From Tautonia rosea (GTDB lineage: Bacteria > Planctomycetota > Planctomycetia > Isosphaerales > Isosphaeraceae), in contig NZ_JABBYO010000010.1 of assembly GCF_012958305.1 (NCBI RefSeq), positions 62,001 to 126,000 of the forward strand: a DNA stretch of 64,000 nt, given 5' to 3'. The notes under the pieces are model-generated. The model searched no databases. It was given only the letters and a program-made list of their open reading frames with translations, and was not told the origin of the DNA. Position numbers and translations under genes: made by a program. Positions 16,580 through 27,767 of this stretch are shown here, piece after piece; position 1 is the stretch's first letter, and every line of letters starts with the position of its first letter.

Positions 16580-18066
16580 GACGAATCGGCATCGCCTTGC
16601 CGCTGCTCGGGATCTCCGGCGGCATCAATATCGTGCTCAACTGGGGGGTGATCCTGGCCAAGGCCGGGTACGGAATTGACCTGATCTTGCCTCCGACGGA
16701 AACCGAGGGGACGATTCCGTTCCTGAGCGAGCAGGATCGTCGGCATTTCCGGATCGTCTCGCTGCCCGAGGCCAGGCGACAGCATTACCACACGGTGATG
16801 GCCACCTGGTGGGCCTGCATCCCCTGGATGGCCGACCTCGACGCCGATCACTACGCCTGGTTCATGCAGGCCGTCGAGGGGCAGTTTGCCGAGCCGAACT
16901 CGGACGCGCAGCAGAAGTTCGACGAGATTGTCTCCAGCCAGATGAACGTCATCACGACGGCTCACTGGCTGCGGCGGCACATCGAGCGGCACTACTCGGT
17001 CGAGCCGAAGCAGACCTTCTGCGTCTTGAGCGGGCTTGACAAGACCCTCTGGCGGCCGATGGCTCGCGTCCCCCTGGGCCGAGGCCGCCGGCCGGTCCGG
17101 TTCCTGGTCGAGGGGCCGACGGTCGATCCCCGAAAGAACGTGGCCCAGACGGTTCGGCTGCTGGAAACCCTGAAGGTGCCGTATCGCTGGGTCGGGGCGA
17201 TCGTCGATCATGCGATCGTCGGCCCGCACTGCCAGGGGGTGGAGGTGCAGGTCCCTTACCACCGGATGCCCGCGATCTACGGCGCGAGCGACGTGCTGGT
17301 CAAGGCCTCGAACGCCGAAGGCATGTTCGGCCCTCCGCTGGAGATGTTCGCCACCGGCGGCACGGCCATCTGCTGGGACGTGCAAGGGGCCGAGGAGTAC
17401 ATGGCCGACCGGTACAACTGCCGGCTGACGCCGATGAACTCGTGGAGCCGAATGGCCGAAGCGATCGTCGGGATGGCCGAGAACCCAGAGCAAGTCCGGA
17501 CCCTTCAGGAAAACGCCCTTGCCACGGCTGAAGCCTGGCCGACCTGGGACGACCAGGCCGATCAGATCCTGAAGACGATCGAGTCGCTGGTCCCGTTCAA
17601 TCGATCATCGTTGCTTCGCCAGGTGTCTCGGGTCGAGTTCCGCGGCAACACCACGGTGGCCCACTCGACCGATCAGTTGCAGGAACGGCAGCGGTACATC
17701 CTCTGGCTTGAATCGGAGATCGCCAAGCGCGATCGGCGGATCGACTTCCTCTGGGCCGAGGCCCACGCTCGAAGGCAGACCATCAACGCCCTACGGACTG
17801 AAATGTCCGCCGGGGCCTTCCATCGAGCCATGCGCAAGGTCGGCCGCACCGGAAGGGCGATGGCGCACCTCTCGCGACGCCTGGTTGGTCGGCAGGCTCG
17901 GGCCCTGGCCGACTCGACGCTGCGCCGGTCGATCGGGAACGATCGAGCGTCCCTGAACGCTCCCATCGAGCCGCCGCCGCCGCGTGAAGCCTCGGATTCG
18001 AGCGTGTCGTCCGTCCTGGCGTCTTCCGGATCGACCGCCGAGGCCCCTCGACGAGACGCTGCCTGA
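16570..18066 (+). CDS. Glycosyltransferase, GT4-like, with C-terminal coiled coil
   Basis: The predicted protein has 498 residues and a GT-B fold. The N-terminal domain starts IGIALPLLGISGGINIVLNW, the glycine-rich acceptor loop of GT4 enzymes. The C-terminal donor domain has VEGPTVDPRKN, PYHRMPAIYGASDVLVKASN and AEGMFGPPLEMFATGG, equivalent to the EGxGLxxLE nucleotide-sugar motif. Residues from about 355 form a charged helical tail that is probably coiled coil, with the pattern RQRYILWLESEIAKRDRRI. It overlaps the preceding GT2 gene by 10 bases and probably acts on the same glycan. An ATG at 16549 would give a longer overlap; 16570 is preferred for its GGGGGC ribosome binding site. Confidence 0.82.
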   Translation: MAVRRIGIALPLLGISGGINIVLNWGVILAKAGYGIDLILPPTETEGTIPFLSEQDRRHFRIVSLPEARRQHYHTVMATWWACIPWMADLDADHYAWFMQAVEGQFAEPNSDAQQKFDEIVSSQMNVITTAHWLRRHIERHYSVEPKQTFCVLSGLDKTLWRPMARVPLGRGRRPVRFLVEGPTVDPRKNVAQTVRLLETLKVPYRWVGAIVDHAIVGPHCQGVEVQVPYHRMPAIYGASDVLVKASNAEGMFGPPLEMFATGGTAICWDVQGAEEYMADRYNCRLTPMNSWSRMAEAIVGMAENPEQVRTLQENALATAEAWPTWDDQADQILKTIESLVPFNRSSLLRQVSRVEFRGNTTVAHSTDQLQERQRYILWLESEIAKRDRRIDFLWAEAHARRQTINALRTEMSAGAFHRAMRKVGRTGRAMAHLSRRLVGRQARALADSTLRRSIGNDRASLNAPIEPPPPREASDSSVSSVLASSGSTAEAPRRDAA

Positions 18067-18083
18067 GCGACCGATGATCCGGT

Positions 18084-18284
18084 TCAGTCCGGAGCGGGAG
18101 TGTCGCGCCGAGGTTCGAATCCAGGGCAAGACGCGACCGGCTGCATCGGATACTTGGGATAGTTCGGATCGGTCTTCGAACGTTCGCAGAGAAAAAAACG
18201 CGAGCCTTTGCCCGTCACCACGTCTCGCTTCGAGACGCACGATCGGCAGAGGCTCGCGGCCATTTGCGGGGGGCGTTCGTTCAT
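18084..18284 (-). CDS. Small Cys-rich protein, probable zinc binder
   Basis: The predicted protein has 66 residues, with cysteines in an ordered pattern: CRSC at residues 13-16, a third at C33 in RFFLCERS, and a fourth at C53 in ASCPGFEPR. The block GKGSRFFLC with KYPMQP reads as a conserved mini-domain rather than a frame shadow, and the four cysteines suit one zinc ion. I do not recognise a named family. An ATG at 18263 (MAASLCRSC) would give 59 residues and is an equally possible start. It converges on the glycosyltransferase gene with only 17 bases between the stops. A TACAAT -10-like box lies upstream on the minus strand near 18370. Confidence 0.55.
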   Translation of the reverse strand: MNERPPQMAASLCRSCVSKRDVVTGKGSRFFLCERSKTDPNYPKYPMQPVASCPGFEPRRDTPAPD

Positions 18285-18635
18285 GGGGACGTACGCGATC
18301 TGCTCAAGGGGCGGCCTGCCAATCGCACTCGTCCGAACTCGGGCGAGCGAACTCGGCGGTCTCGTGAATTGTACCGTTCCTGAAGAGGGCGTGCGCGTGT
18401 CTCCCCTGGGCGGAACGGGCCGCGGTCGGCTATCCTGAATGGTCTCTCCCCTGGCGGGAGCCGGGTCGATCCGGACCATCGGATCGGCGTCGACCCGCTG
18501 GCCCATCACGGTCAACCGGCCCGAGACCGGTGGGCCTCTCGCGAGCCTTCTGACCTGCCTCGAAATCCTCCCGCAGTAGCCGACGGCTTCGCTTCGCATT
18601 GCTTTGCATCGCCTTGCCCCGAAGGACGGCCCATC
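18285..18635. other. Intergenic region upstream of fusA
   Basis: This 351-base spacer lies between the small minus-strand gene and fusA. It holds a minus-strand TACAAT -10-like box near 18370, a plus-strand TATCCT near 18430, and a short GGCCC/GGGCC stem near 18513. No protein gene is seen. The long minus-strand frame crossing it runs into the fusA antisense shadow. Confidence 0.4.
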
Positions 18636-20774
<2,139 letters not shown>

Positions 20775-20845
20775 TCGCTGAGCGCCGCCCACCTTTGACG
20801 GTGTCTCCCCTTGCCCGCCCGCCTTTTCGAGGAGGACGATCGACG

Positions 20846-21490
20846 ATGGCCACCGCGACCCGCCCCGACGCCGCAACGGTTGATGCCGAGGTTCTTCGCC
20901 TGGAGCACCTCACCACCGAAGCCGACGATCCGATCGTTCCTCCTCCGGGTGATGACGTTTTCTACGAAGTCGTGGACGGCGAGGTCATCGAGATTCCGCC
21001 CATGGGAACATTTGAAGCCGATATTGCGAACCTGATCGCGTATGCGATGAACGAGTACGCCTTACCGAGGAAGCTCGGCCGGGCCTTCGTCGAGGTGCTC
21101 TACCGGATCGACCCCGAGCGAAAGATCCGCCGGCAGCCGGATGTGGCCTTCGTCTCGGCGGACCGATGGCCCGTCGGGAAGCGGGCCCCGAAGGCGAGTT
21201 CCTGGCAGGTCGTGCCCGACCTGGCCGTCGAGGTCGTCAGCCCCTCCGACCTGGCCGCGCACCTGAACCGCAAGATCAGCGATTTCTTTCAGGCCGGGAC
21301 GGTCGCCGTCTGGGTCATCTATCAGGAAACCCGGCAAGTCTACGTGTACTCCTCCCCCACTGCCGTCCAGATCCTCACCCCCCCGGCCGAACTCGACGGC
21401 GGCGCGATTCTCCCCGGCTTCCGACTCCCCGTCGCCCGGCTCTTCGACGACGACCCGGACACCGCGACGGAACCGGCCCCGGAATCCTGA
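20846..21490 (+). CDS. Uma2-family (DUF820) PD-(D/E)xK protein, copy 1
   Basis: The predicted protein has 214 residues. The Uma2 core is clear: YEVVDGEVIEIPPMG, then the nuclease-like residues in QPDVAFV (Asp) and [11 protein letters not shown] (Glu), then RKISDFFQAGTVAVWVIY. The active-site order matches restriction-endonuclease-like folds, but biochemical function is unproven for most Uma2 proteins, which are very numerous in planctomycetes and cyanobacteria. The ATG at 20846 has GGAGG about 10 bases upstream. The next gene is a paralogue starting with the same MATATRPDA peptide, so this is a tandem duplication. It lies 71 bases after fusA. Confidence 0.85.
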   Translation: MATATRPDAATVDAEVLRLEHLTTEADDPIVPPPGDDVFYEVVDGEVIEIPPMGTFEADIANLIAYAMNEYALPRKLGRAFVEVLYRIDPERKIRRQPDVAFVSADRWPVGKRAPKASSWQVVPDLAVEVVSPSDLAAHLNRKISDFFQAGTVAVWVIYQETRQVYVYSSPTAVQILTPPAELDGGAILPGFRLPVARLFDDDPDTATEPAPES

Positions 21491-21529
21491 GCGGTCGAGA
21501 TCCGATTGCCCTCAAGAGGAGCACCACTC

Positions 21530-22186
21530 ATGGCCACCGCGACTCGCCCCGACGCGACGACGATCCCCGAGGAGTCGACCGGTACTCCTCTGTCGCCTTC
21601 TCCGGTCGTCGAGGGCGACGCCCCAGCCGACGACTTCGTGCCGCCGTCGTCGAGTGACATCCTGTTCGAGGTGATTGATGGTGTCGTCGTAGAGTGCCCG
21701 CCGATGGGGAGTCTAGAACTCGACATCGCCAATTACCTGGCCCAGGAGCTCAATGTGGTGGCCCTGTCGCAAGGACTCGGCCAGGCATTGGTCGAACAAC
21801 TGTTTCGACTCAGGGCGCAGAGCACCAACCGCCGAAGGCCCGATATCGCCTTCGTGTCGACGGCAAAATGGCCCCGAGGCAGGAGAGTGCCCCGCGCCAA
21901 TGCCTGGGAGATGGCCCCCGATCTGGCCGTCGAGGTCGTCAGCCCCTCCGACCTGGCCGCCGAACTGGACTGCAAGCTCGTCGAATACTTCGAGGCTGGC
22001 GTCTCGCTTGTCTGGGTCGTTTATCCCGAGACGCGCCGGGTGTTCGTCTTCTCGTCGGCGACGGAGGTCCGCATCCTCTCCGCCTCGGACGAGCTGGACG
22101 GCGGCACGGTCGTTCCCGGGTTCCGACTCGCCTTGACGAGGCTCTTTGACGGCGACCCGGAACCGCAGCCGGCCCCGCAATCCTGA
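21530..22186 (+). CDS. Uma2-family (DUF820) PD-(D/E)xK protein, copy 2
   Basis: The predicted protein has 218 residues and is a diverged tandem copy of the gene just upstream ([10 protein letters not shown] start in both). Core residues are kept: RPDIAFV (Asp), [11 protein letters not shown] (Glu), then [20 protein letters not shown] with its Lys. An extra S/P-rich insert lies at about residues 13-40. AGAGGAG precedes the ATG by about nine bases. The spacer to copy 1 is 39 bases, so the two are probably co-transcribed. The function is unknown, and nuclease activity is only suggested by the fold. The duplication and divergence suggest copies under different selection rather than a very recent repeat. 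Confidence 0.85.
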   Translation: MATATRPDATTIPEESTGTPLSPSPVVEGDAPADDFVPPSSSDILFEVIDGVVVECPPMGSLELDIANYLAQELNVVALSQGLGQALVEQLFRLRAQSTNRRRPDIAFVSTAKWPRGRRVPRANAWEMAPDLAVEVVSPSDLAAELDCKLVEYFEAGVSLVWVVYPETRRVFVFSSATEVRILSASDELDGGTVVPGFRLALTRLFDGDPEPQPAPQS

Positions 22187-22218
22187 ATCCCATCTCCCCC
22201 TTTCCCGAGGCTCCAGCA

Positions 22219-23400
22219 ATGACGCCGATTGCCCCGCTTGCCCTGCTCGCCTTGCTGGCCCCGAGCGACGATCCGATGCCCGATCTCTCGAACGTCCCTG
22301 GTGTGGTGATTGACCATAGCCCGGCCTCGTCTCGACAGTACATCGGCTCGCCGAGCCTTGCGGTCTTGCCCGATGGGACGTATGTGGCCTCGCACGACTT
22401 CTTCGGGCCGGGAAGCTCGAAGGACGTGACGGTGGTCTTCGCATCGAAGGACCGAGGGGAATCGTGGGAGCAGATCGCTACGATTAAGGGGCAGTGGTGG
22501 TCGACCCTGTTCGTCCATCGCGACGCGCTCTACCTGATGGGGACCAGCCGGGAATACGGCGAAGGGGTCATCCGCCGCTCGACCGACGGCGGCACCACCT
22601 GGACCGAGCCGGTCGATTCCTCCTCGGGCCTGCTGTTGCCGGGGAAGAAGTACCATTGCGCCCCGGTCCCCGTCGTCGAGCACGACGGGCGGATCTGGCG
22701 GGCGATGGAAGACGCGGAAGGCCCCGGCGGTTGGGGCGTCCATTTCCGAGCCTTCATGATGTCGGCCCCGGTCGATGCCGACCTCCTGAACGCCGCAAGC
22801 TGGACCTCGACGAACCGGCTCGGCTCGGATCTCTCCTGGCTCGCGCCGGTGACCTTCGGCGGCTGGCTCGAAGGCAACGCGGTGGTGACCCCCGAGGGGG
22901 AGATGGTCGACATCCTCCGCGTCGACTCGAAGCCCGACCCCGGCTATGCCGCCGTCGTCCGGATCAGCGAGGACGGCCAAGCCGCCTCCTTCGACCCCGA
23001 TTCCGACTTCATCCGCTTCCCCGGCGGCGCCAAGAAGTTCACGATCCGCTACGACCCGAAGACCGAGGCGTACTGGTCCCTGACCAACTGGGTCCCCCCG
23101 CGCTTCGACCTCGGCCAGCCGGGGCGGACTCGCAACACGCTGGCATTGATCGCCTCGACGAATCTGAAGGACTGGGAAATCCGCGCCGTCGTCTTGCATC
23201 ACCCTGACGTGACGAAGCACGCGTTCCAGTATGTCGACTGGTTGTTCGAGGGGGACGACCTGATCGTCGTTTCCCGGACCGCCTTCGACGACGGTCTCGG
23301 CGGCGCCCACAACGCGCACGACGCCAATGTCATGACCTTCCACCGCATCGAAGGCTTCCGGACCCTCGACGGCATCCCCGACGACCTCGGTGACGATTGA
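22219..23400 (+). CDS. Sialidase-like beta-propeller protein with Asp boxes
   Basis: The predicted protein has 393 residues. The first 15 or so are hydrophobic ([10 protein letters not shown]) and may be a short signal sequence. Two Asp-box motifs are visible, SKDRGESW and STDGGTTW, typical of BNR/sialidase-type six-bladed propellers, with further blades suggested by strands such as [15 protein letters not shown]-like segments. The pattern resembles the exo-alpha-sialidase/BNR group common in planctomycetes, where many members are secreted glycan-processing or binding proteins. Catalytic residues of true sialidases (the Arg triad, Tyr and Glu) cannot be assigned with confidence. The ATG at 22219 follows the tandem Uma2 genes by 32 bases. 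Confidence 0.7.
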   Translation: MTPIAPLALLALLAPSDDPMPDLSNVPGVVIDHSPASSRQYIGSPSLAVLPDGTYVASHDFFGPGSSKDVTVVFASKDRGESWEQIATIKGQWWSTLFVHRDALYLMGTSREYGEGVIRRSTDGGTTWTEPVDSSSGLLLPGKKYHCAPVPVVEHDGRIWRAMEDAEGPGGWGVHFRAFMMSAPVDADLLNAASWTSTNRLGSDLSWLAPVTFGGWLEGNAVVTPEGEMVDILRVDSKPDPGYAAVVRISEDGQAASFDPDSDFIRFPGGAKKFTIRYDPKTEAYWSLTNWVPPRFDLGQPGRTRNTLALIASTNLKDWEIRAVVLHHPDVTKHAFQYVDWLFEGDDLIVVSRTAFDDGLGGAHNAHDANVMTFHRIEGFRTLDGIPDDLGDD

Positions 23401-23679
23401 GCGCCTGGCCAGCCGATCTCTCCTGGTCGTCTCCCCGCTCGAACCCCGAGCGCCACGGCTTTCGGGGCGTTGCCAGGTCGGGGACGTCTTGATCCTCCTG
23501 CTTCGATCTGCAGACGGTCAGGATTCGTCGGACCCGTTCGACAGGCCCGTCTGCCGGGACTCCAGACGCCAATTCCTCATTGAGCGATTCAACGGAATCC
23601 CCCTTCCGGATCTCAAGTTCCGGCAGATTCCCTTCGCAACGATTCCCTCGATCTTCTTCATCGTTCCGAGAGATTCGTC

Positions 23680-24702
23680 ATGGAGCCTTCCGAACTCCCC
23701 CCCGGCGGCCCGACCCTGATCCAGCCCTCGGAACTCGTCGAGGAATTTCTCGTCATCGAGCGGAAATTCTCGGAGTGCGATCAGTTTCTCTCGATCGGCC
23801 TGGCCAATATCGCCGCCGTCGTGCCCGGCATCGAGGCAAACAAGGACAAGATCGCCCGAGCCTGCGCCATCTTCAAGGAACGGGGGGTGAACGTCGCCAT
23901 CTTCCCCGAGTTCTCCCTCTCCGGCTATGTTTGGGACGACGAGCGAACCTGCCGACCTTACATCGAACAGTCAAGCATGGAAAATCACGTTGACTGGGTC
24001 GAACAGGTCATTCGTCCGCTGTTTGACGAGACCTTCGTGGCCGTGATCCTCAACGGCTTCCGCCACGGGTCGAAGGGTGGTCTGCTGAACTCGACCTTTG
24101 TCATTGATCGCGCGAGCGACTGGTTCGGCGGCAGTAACCGCTATGATAAGGTCTTCCTGCCCCCGATCGAGCGGAAGTACACCCGCACGGGGGAGCAAGA
24201 CCGGCTCGACCTGCAAACCCCCTGGGGGCTGTTCGGCTTCACGACCTGTTACGACATCATGTTCTCGCAGTTGACCCAGGAATACGCGGTCCTGGATCAG
24301 GTCGACGCGATCATCGAGGTCGCCTCGTGGCGGTCGTATGCCCGCCGCGACTACCCCTTGATGAACGTCGGCACCGACACTTATTACGGCGACCTCTGGG
24401 ACATGGTCCTCGCCGCTAAGGCCGGCATTCACCAGATCTGGATGATCGCCTGCAACGCCGTCGGCGTCCACGGCGTGAGCAAGGCGAAGTTCTGGGGAGG
24501 ATCGGGACTCTGGGCACCCTCGGGGCTGAAGCTGATCCAGTCGTCGCGGTTCAACGAGGAACTCTTGGTCATTCACAACATCGACATCAAGGGGCAGCGT
24601 CAGCTTGAGATCGACGACTTCAACTACGCTATGGACTTCAACGCCATCTACCAGCCGATCCACGGCAAACGGGCCTTCACCCGGATCCGAACCGGCGAGT
24701 GA
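23680..24702 (+). CDS. Carbon-nitrogen hydrolase (nitrilase superfamily)
   Basis: The predicted protein has 340 residues. The catalytic triad of the superfamily is intact: E77 in FPEFSLSGY, K157 in YDKVFLPPIE, and C190 in FTTCYDIMF. The enzyme would hydrolyse an amide or nitrile C-N bond through a thioester intermediate; the branch (amidase, carbamoylase or other) is not clear. The last 90 residues contain IHQIWMIACNAVG and a GGSGLWAPSG block, matching the typical region around the second Glu and subunit interface. The ATG at 23680 lacks a strong ribosome binding site. It is separated from rpsJ by 250 bases that contain the S10 promoter, so it is a separate unit. Confidence 0.85.
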   Translation: MEPSELPPGGPTLIQPSELVEEFLVIERKFSECDQFLSIGLANIAAVVPGIEANKDKIARACAIFKERGVNVAIFPEFSLSGYVWDDERTCRPYIEQSSMENHVDWVEQVIRPLFDETFVAVILNGFRHGSKGGLLNSTFVIDRASDWFGGSNRYDKVFLPPIERKYTRTGEQDRLDLQTPWGLFGFTTCYDIMFSQLTQEYAVLDQVDAIIEVASWRSYARRDYPLMNVGTDTYYGDLWDMVLAAKAGIHQIWMIACNAVGVHGVSKAKFWGGSGLWAPSGLKLIQSSRFNEELLVIHNIDIKGQRQLEIDDFNYAMDFNAIYQPIHGKRAFTRIRTGE

Positions 24703-24831
24703 TCGAGCCCCCGCCCGAGTTCTGAGGCCTGCACCCGGGCCAAAGCTTGACCGAATCTCACCCAGACACCTCATCCCGCCCGCAGGATCGCGGAAATCCG
24801 TCGTCGATCCGTAAAATTCGGCGCAACCTGA

Positions 24832-24860
24832 TTGACGAGCCGCGTTGAGGACGATACCAT
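24832..24860 (+). promoter_or_regulatory. Sigma70-type promoter of the S10-spc-alpha ribosomal cluster
   Basis: TTGACG (24832-24837) and TACCAT (24855-24860) are separated by exactly 17 bases. Transcription would begin near 24867, leaving a leader of about 86 bases before the rpsJ start. It is the only good candidate between the hydrolase gene and rpsJ. Confidence 0.6.
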
Positions 24861-24952
24861 CTGACTTTCCCCGTGGTTGAGTTGCACAAACAGATCCGAT
24901 CAGCCGGACGAGCGAGCGTCGGCGATTCGTAGCGCGTGAAGGATAACGACCC

Positions 24953-25285
24953 GTGGCGGGCATGAGCAACGAACGTATCCGGATCCGGATGGAAGCGTAC
25001 GATCACACCATCCTGGATCAGTCGGCCAAGGACATCGTCGAAACCGCCAAGCGGACCGAGGCGATCGTCCACGGACCGATCCCGCTGCCGACGCGTATCG
25101 AACGATACACCGTCTTGCGCAGTCCGCACATCGACAAGAAGTCGCGTGAACAGTTCGAGATTCGCACGCACAAGCGGCTGATCGACATCGTGCAACCGAC
25201 CAACAAAACGATCGACGCCCTGAACAAGCTCAGCTTGCCGGCGGGTGTTGATATCAAGATCAAGGCCGGGCCCTCCGGGGCCTGA
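24953..25285 (+). CDS. rpsJ: Small ribosomal subunit protein S10
   Basis: The predicted protein has 110 residues, a 30S head protein that also acts as NusE in antitermination. Family blocks are visible: [40 protein letters not shown] and RTHKRLIDI. It is the first gene of the S10-type cluster, as usual. The GTG at 24953 has AAGGATAAC seven bases upstream; an ATG at 24962 (MSNERIRI) is the alternative and gives 107 residues. The 226-base spacer to rplC contains a very strong hairpin, which is unusual in this operon. Confidence 0.95.
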   Translation: MAGMSNERIRIRMEAYDHTILDQSAKDIVETAKRTEAIVHGPIPLPTRIERYTVLRSPHIDKKSREQFEIRTHKRLIDIVQPTNKTIDALNKLSLPAGVDIKIKAGPSGA

Positions 25286-25383
25286 GCCGGGTCGCATTCG
25301 CGGCAATGTTTCGACCGAGGACGAGGTCGGGGCTCTTCGGCCCTGCTTCGACTCTTCCCTGGTCGAAACCGCCGGCACCACGG

Positions 25384-25415
25384 GGGCACGGGTTGCCCGA
25401 AGGCAACTCGTGCCC
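25384..25415 (+). promoter_or_regulatory. Strong hairpin in rpsJ-rplC spacer
   Basis: A 14-bp stem (25384-25397 with 25402-25415, one G-U wobble) closes a CGAA loop and lies 96 bases before rplC. No U-run follows, so it is more likely a processing or regulatory element than a terminator. Confidence 0.5.
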
Positions 25416-25511
25416 GTTCGCGTGTTGACCGGGCCGTGGGCCGAGGGGGGCCTGGCGGTGCCGCGAGTGGGCTTATTGATCCACTGAATTCGAGACGGAG
25501 CAAGACCAGAG

Positions 25512-26144
25512 ATGAATGTCGGGTTGCTGGGTCGCAAGGTCGGGATGACCCAGATCTTTCAAGAGGATGGCACGGTCGTTCCCGTGACCGTCATCGAATG
25601 CGGCCCTTGCACGGTGTTGCAAGTGCGCACCGCCGAACGCGACGGCTACCACGCCCTTCAGCTTGGTTTTGCCGACAAGAAGCGCAAGAATGCCTCCCAG
25701 GCCGAGCGTGGCCATGCCCGCAAGGTCGACGCCGAGCCCAAGCGGTTCATCCGCGAGATCCGGCAAGAGGCCCCGGTCGACGTGACCGAAGGAACCACCC
25801 TGAACGTCGATCTGTTCACCGAGATCCCCAGCGTTGACGTCATCGGGACGAGCAAAGGGCGTGGGTACTCGGGTGTCATGAAGCGGCACGGCTTCCGCGG
25901 CCTCCGAGCCACGCACGGTGTGCAGCGGATGCACCGGCACCCTGGCTCCTCCGGTCCTTCAGCCGACCCGTCCCGCGTCTTCAAGGGGGTCAAGAAGCCC
26001 GGCCAGTATGGCAACACCCGCACCACCGTGCGGAACCTGAAGGTCGTGCGGGTCGACTCCGAGAACAATCTGCTGCTGGTCCGGGGCGCCGTACCTGGCC
26101 ACAATGGCGGTTTTGTGATCGTTCGCCAGACCAATGCGGTCTGA
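25512..26144 (+). CDS. rplC: Large ribosomal subunit protein L3
   Basis: The predicted protein has 210 residues, a 23S rRNA-binding early-assembly protein near the peptidyl transferase centre. It opens [17 protein letters not shown] and contains [19 protein letters not shown] and the conserved [10 protein letters not shown] loop region; the C-terminal basic strand [15 protein letters not shown] is complete. It follows rpsJ after a 226-base spacer and precedes rplD after an unusually long 368-base spacer. The order matches the standard S10 operon. Length and motifs are normal, with no frameshift. Confidence 0.95.
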   Translation: MNVGLLGRKVGMTQIFQEDGTVVPVTVIECGPCTVLQVRTAERDGYHALQLGFADKKRKNASQAERGHARKVDAEPKRFIREIRQEAPVDVTEGTTLNVDLFTEIPSVDVIGTSKGRGYSGVMKRHGFRGLRATHGVQRMHRHPGSSGPSADPSRVFKGVKKPGQYGNTRTTVRNLKVVRVDSENNLLLVRGAVPGHNGGFVIVRQTNAV

Positions 26145-26512
26145 TCGCCATGCTCTGACCTGACCTCTTGCTGTCGGGGTTCCGGGGAGTGTGGACCACC
26201 CACGGCCCTCCCCCAAACCGACGCCTCGCCCGTCTCGGCTCGGCGGTTTGCCTGCCGGGCCTTCGTGGCACCCTCGACTCTCCGACCCGGGAATGCTTCG
26301 GGCTCCTTTGTGTTTGCCACGGCATTGAAGCCCACGTTCCCGGTCATGCGTTTCCTTGGTTTGACTTTTCGTTTCGTTTTCGGATCGAACTTCGAGGCCC
26401 GGGGCCTTCCCGCTCGGATTCGACTCGCCCCGACCACCGGACCGTCGTGACCCGGTCGCGTCTCGGGCCGGTCGGCCGGCGAACCGGACCGCCTTGCATT
26501 GGATCAACGACG
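26145..26512. other. Long rplC-rplD spacer
   Basis: This 368-base spacer lies inside the S10 operon. It contains an AAACCG/CGGTTT stem (near 26216-26255), a GGCCCGGGGCC palindrome (near 26396), and a pyrimidine-rich tract around 26345-26385 containing TTGACT. No gene is seen; the frame running through into rplD lacks L4-like sequence. A post-transcriptional role is possible. Confidence 0.4.
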
Positions 26513-27265
26513 ATGCTGACTATCCCCATCTACAACACGTCCGGCGAGCAGGTGGGCGAAGAGTCCATCGATCCGGCCGACTTCGGCGGCAAGATCAACA
26601 AGCAGCTCTTGCACGATGTCGTCCTGATGCACCTGGCCAATCGCCGGGTCGGCACCGTCAACACCCGGGGCCGCTCCGACGTCGCCGGCTCGACCAAGAA
26701 AATGTACCGCCAGAAGGGCACCGGCAACGCCCGGATGGGCTCGAAGCGCACCAACAAGCGCGTCGGCGGCGGCTCAGCCTTTGCCCGTCGGAACCGAGAC
26801 TACTCCTACCGCCTGCCCAAGAAGGCTGTCCGCTTGGCGATCCGCATGGCCGTCCTCTCGAAGTTCCAGGACGGTCAGGTCCTCGTCCTCTCGGGCCTCG
26901 ATCTGGGTGCGACCCCGAAGACCAAGGAGGTCGCCCGCATCCTTCGGTCGATCCGACGCCCCGACCTCCCGGCCGAGGCGCAGCCGGTCGACGGCGAGTC
27001 GAAGCGAGACGCCCTGCGTCGGACCCTCGACGGCCGCAAGATCCTCATCGGCACCGCCGAGTACGACCCCTTGCTCTACCGAGGAGCCCGGAACCTCCCC
27101 GGCGTCAAGGTCGCGCCGGTGGCCGAGTTCAATACCTACGACGTTCTCCGCCAGCGCTATCTGGTGCTGACGCCCGAGGCCCTTGCCTCGCTCAAGGAAC
27201 GGGCCAAGGAGAAGATTCGTCGCCGTCCCGAACCGGAACTCGTCGCCGCCTCTGCGGCCGGCTGA
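26513..27265 (+). CDS. rplD: Large ribosomal subunit protein L4
   Basis: The predicted protein has 250 residues, longer than the 201 of the E. coli protein because of a central insert and an extended C-terminus. The RNA-binding extended loop is intact: GSTKKMYRQKGTGNARMGS. The start MLTIPIYNTSGEQVGE is family-typical, and the ATG at 26513 is preceded by a 368-base spacer. L4 in E. coli also represses its own operon; whether it does so here is not known. rplW follows after 70 bases. The loop residues that line the exit tunnel are present, so the protein should be functional. Confidence 0.93.
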   Translation: MLTIPIYNTSGEQVGEESIDPADFGGKINKQLLHDVVLMHLANRRVGTVNTRGRSDVAGSTKKMYRQKGTGNARMGSKRTNKRVGGGSAFARRNRDYSYRLPKKAVRLAIRMAVLSKFQDGQVLVLSGLDLGATPKTKEVARILRSIRRPDLPAEAQPVDGESKRDALRRTLDGRKILIGTAEYDPLLYRGARNLPGVKVAPVAEFNTYDVLRQRYLVLTPEALASLKERAKEKIRRRPEPELVAASAAG

Positions 27266-27335
27266 TGAGCATTGATCGCTCTCTTGAACATTTCGTGAAC
27301 TGAATCGCCGAACGCCCCCGAGGTCTCGCAGGACA

Positions 27336-27662
27336 ATGGTCACCCTTCGCCGCCCCCCCCAGTACGAGCGGCCCGGCCCGAAGCTGGAGCCCTATCAGGT
27401 CATCCTGCGGCCCTTGATCACCGAGAAGGCCACCCAGGTTGCCGAGCGTCACAACGCCTACACGTTCGAAGTGCACCAGATGGCCACCAAGACCGAGATC
27501 AAGGAGGCTGTCGAAACTCTCTTCAACGTTCAGGTCGAGGACGTCCGCACGCAGAACCGCAAGTCGGTGACCCGTCGGTATCGCCTGAAGCTCGGCCGGA
27601 CCAAGAACTGGAAGAAGGCCGTCGTCAAGCTGAAGGATGATTATCGGATCGACTTCTTCTGA
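27336..27662 (+). CDS. rplW: Large ribosomal subunit protein L23
   Basis: The predicted protein has 108 residues and lies at the exit tunnel, where it docks trigger factor and SRP. LEPYQVILRPLITEKATQ and TFEVHQMATKTEIKEAVE are the expected blocks; FNVQVEDVRT carries the docking loop. An N-terminal extension of about 16 residues rich in P and R precedes the core. Its stop is 105 bases before rplB. The ATG at 27336 follows a short AGGACA, so the ribosome binding site is weak. Order and length are otherwise standard. Confidence 0.93.
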   Translation: MVTLRRPPQYERPGPKLEPYQVILRPLITEKATQVAERHNAYTFEVHQMATKTEIKEAVETLFNVQVEDVRTQNRKSVTRRYRLKLGRTKNWKKAVVKLKDDYRIDFF

Positions 27663-27767
27663 TTTTTGCATCTGATCTTCTCGGCAACGGTTTATCGGTC
27701 ATCGCGCAGCATCACGGAATCGGTTTCCCCGCCGTCGGCGGCTTGAAGGGAAAGAAACGAGACAGTC

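Noticed and set aside
22021-23343. Minus-strand open frame of 440 codons opposite the sialidase-like gene
   Set aside because: It is antisense to a clear BNR-type gene, has no recognisable motif, and has composition typical of GC-rich shadow frames.
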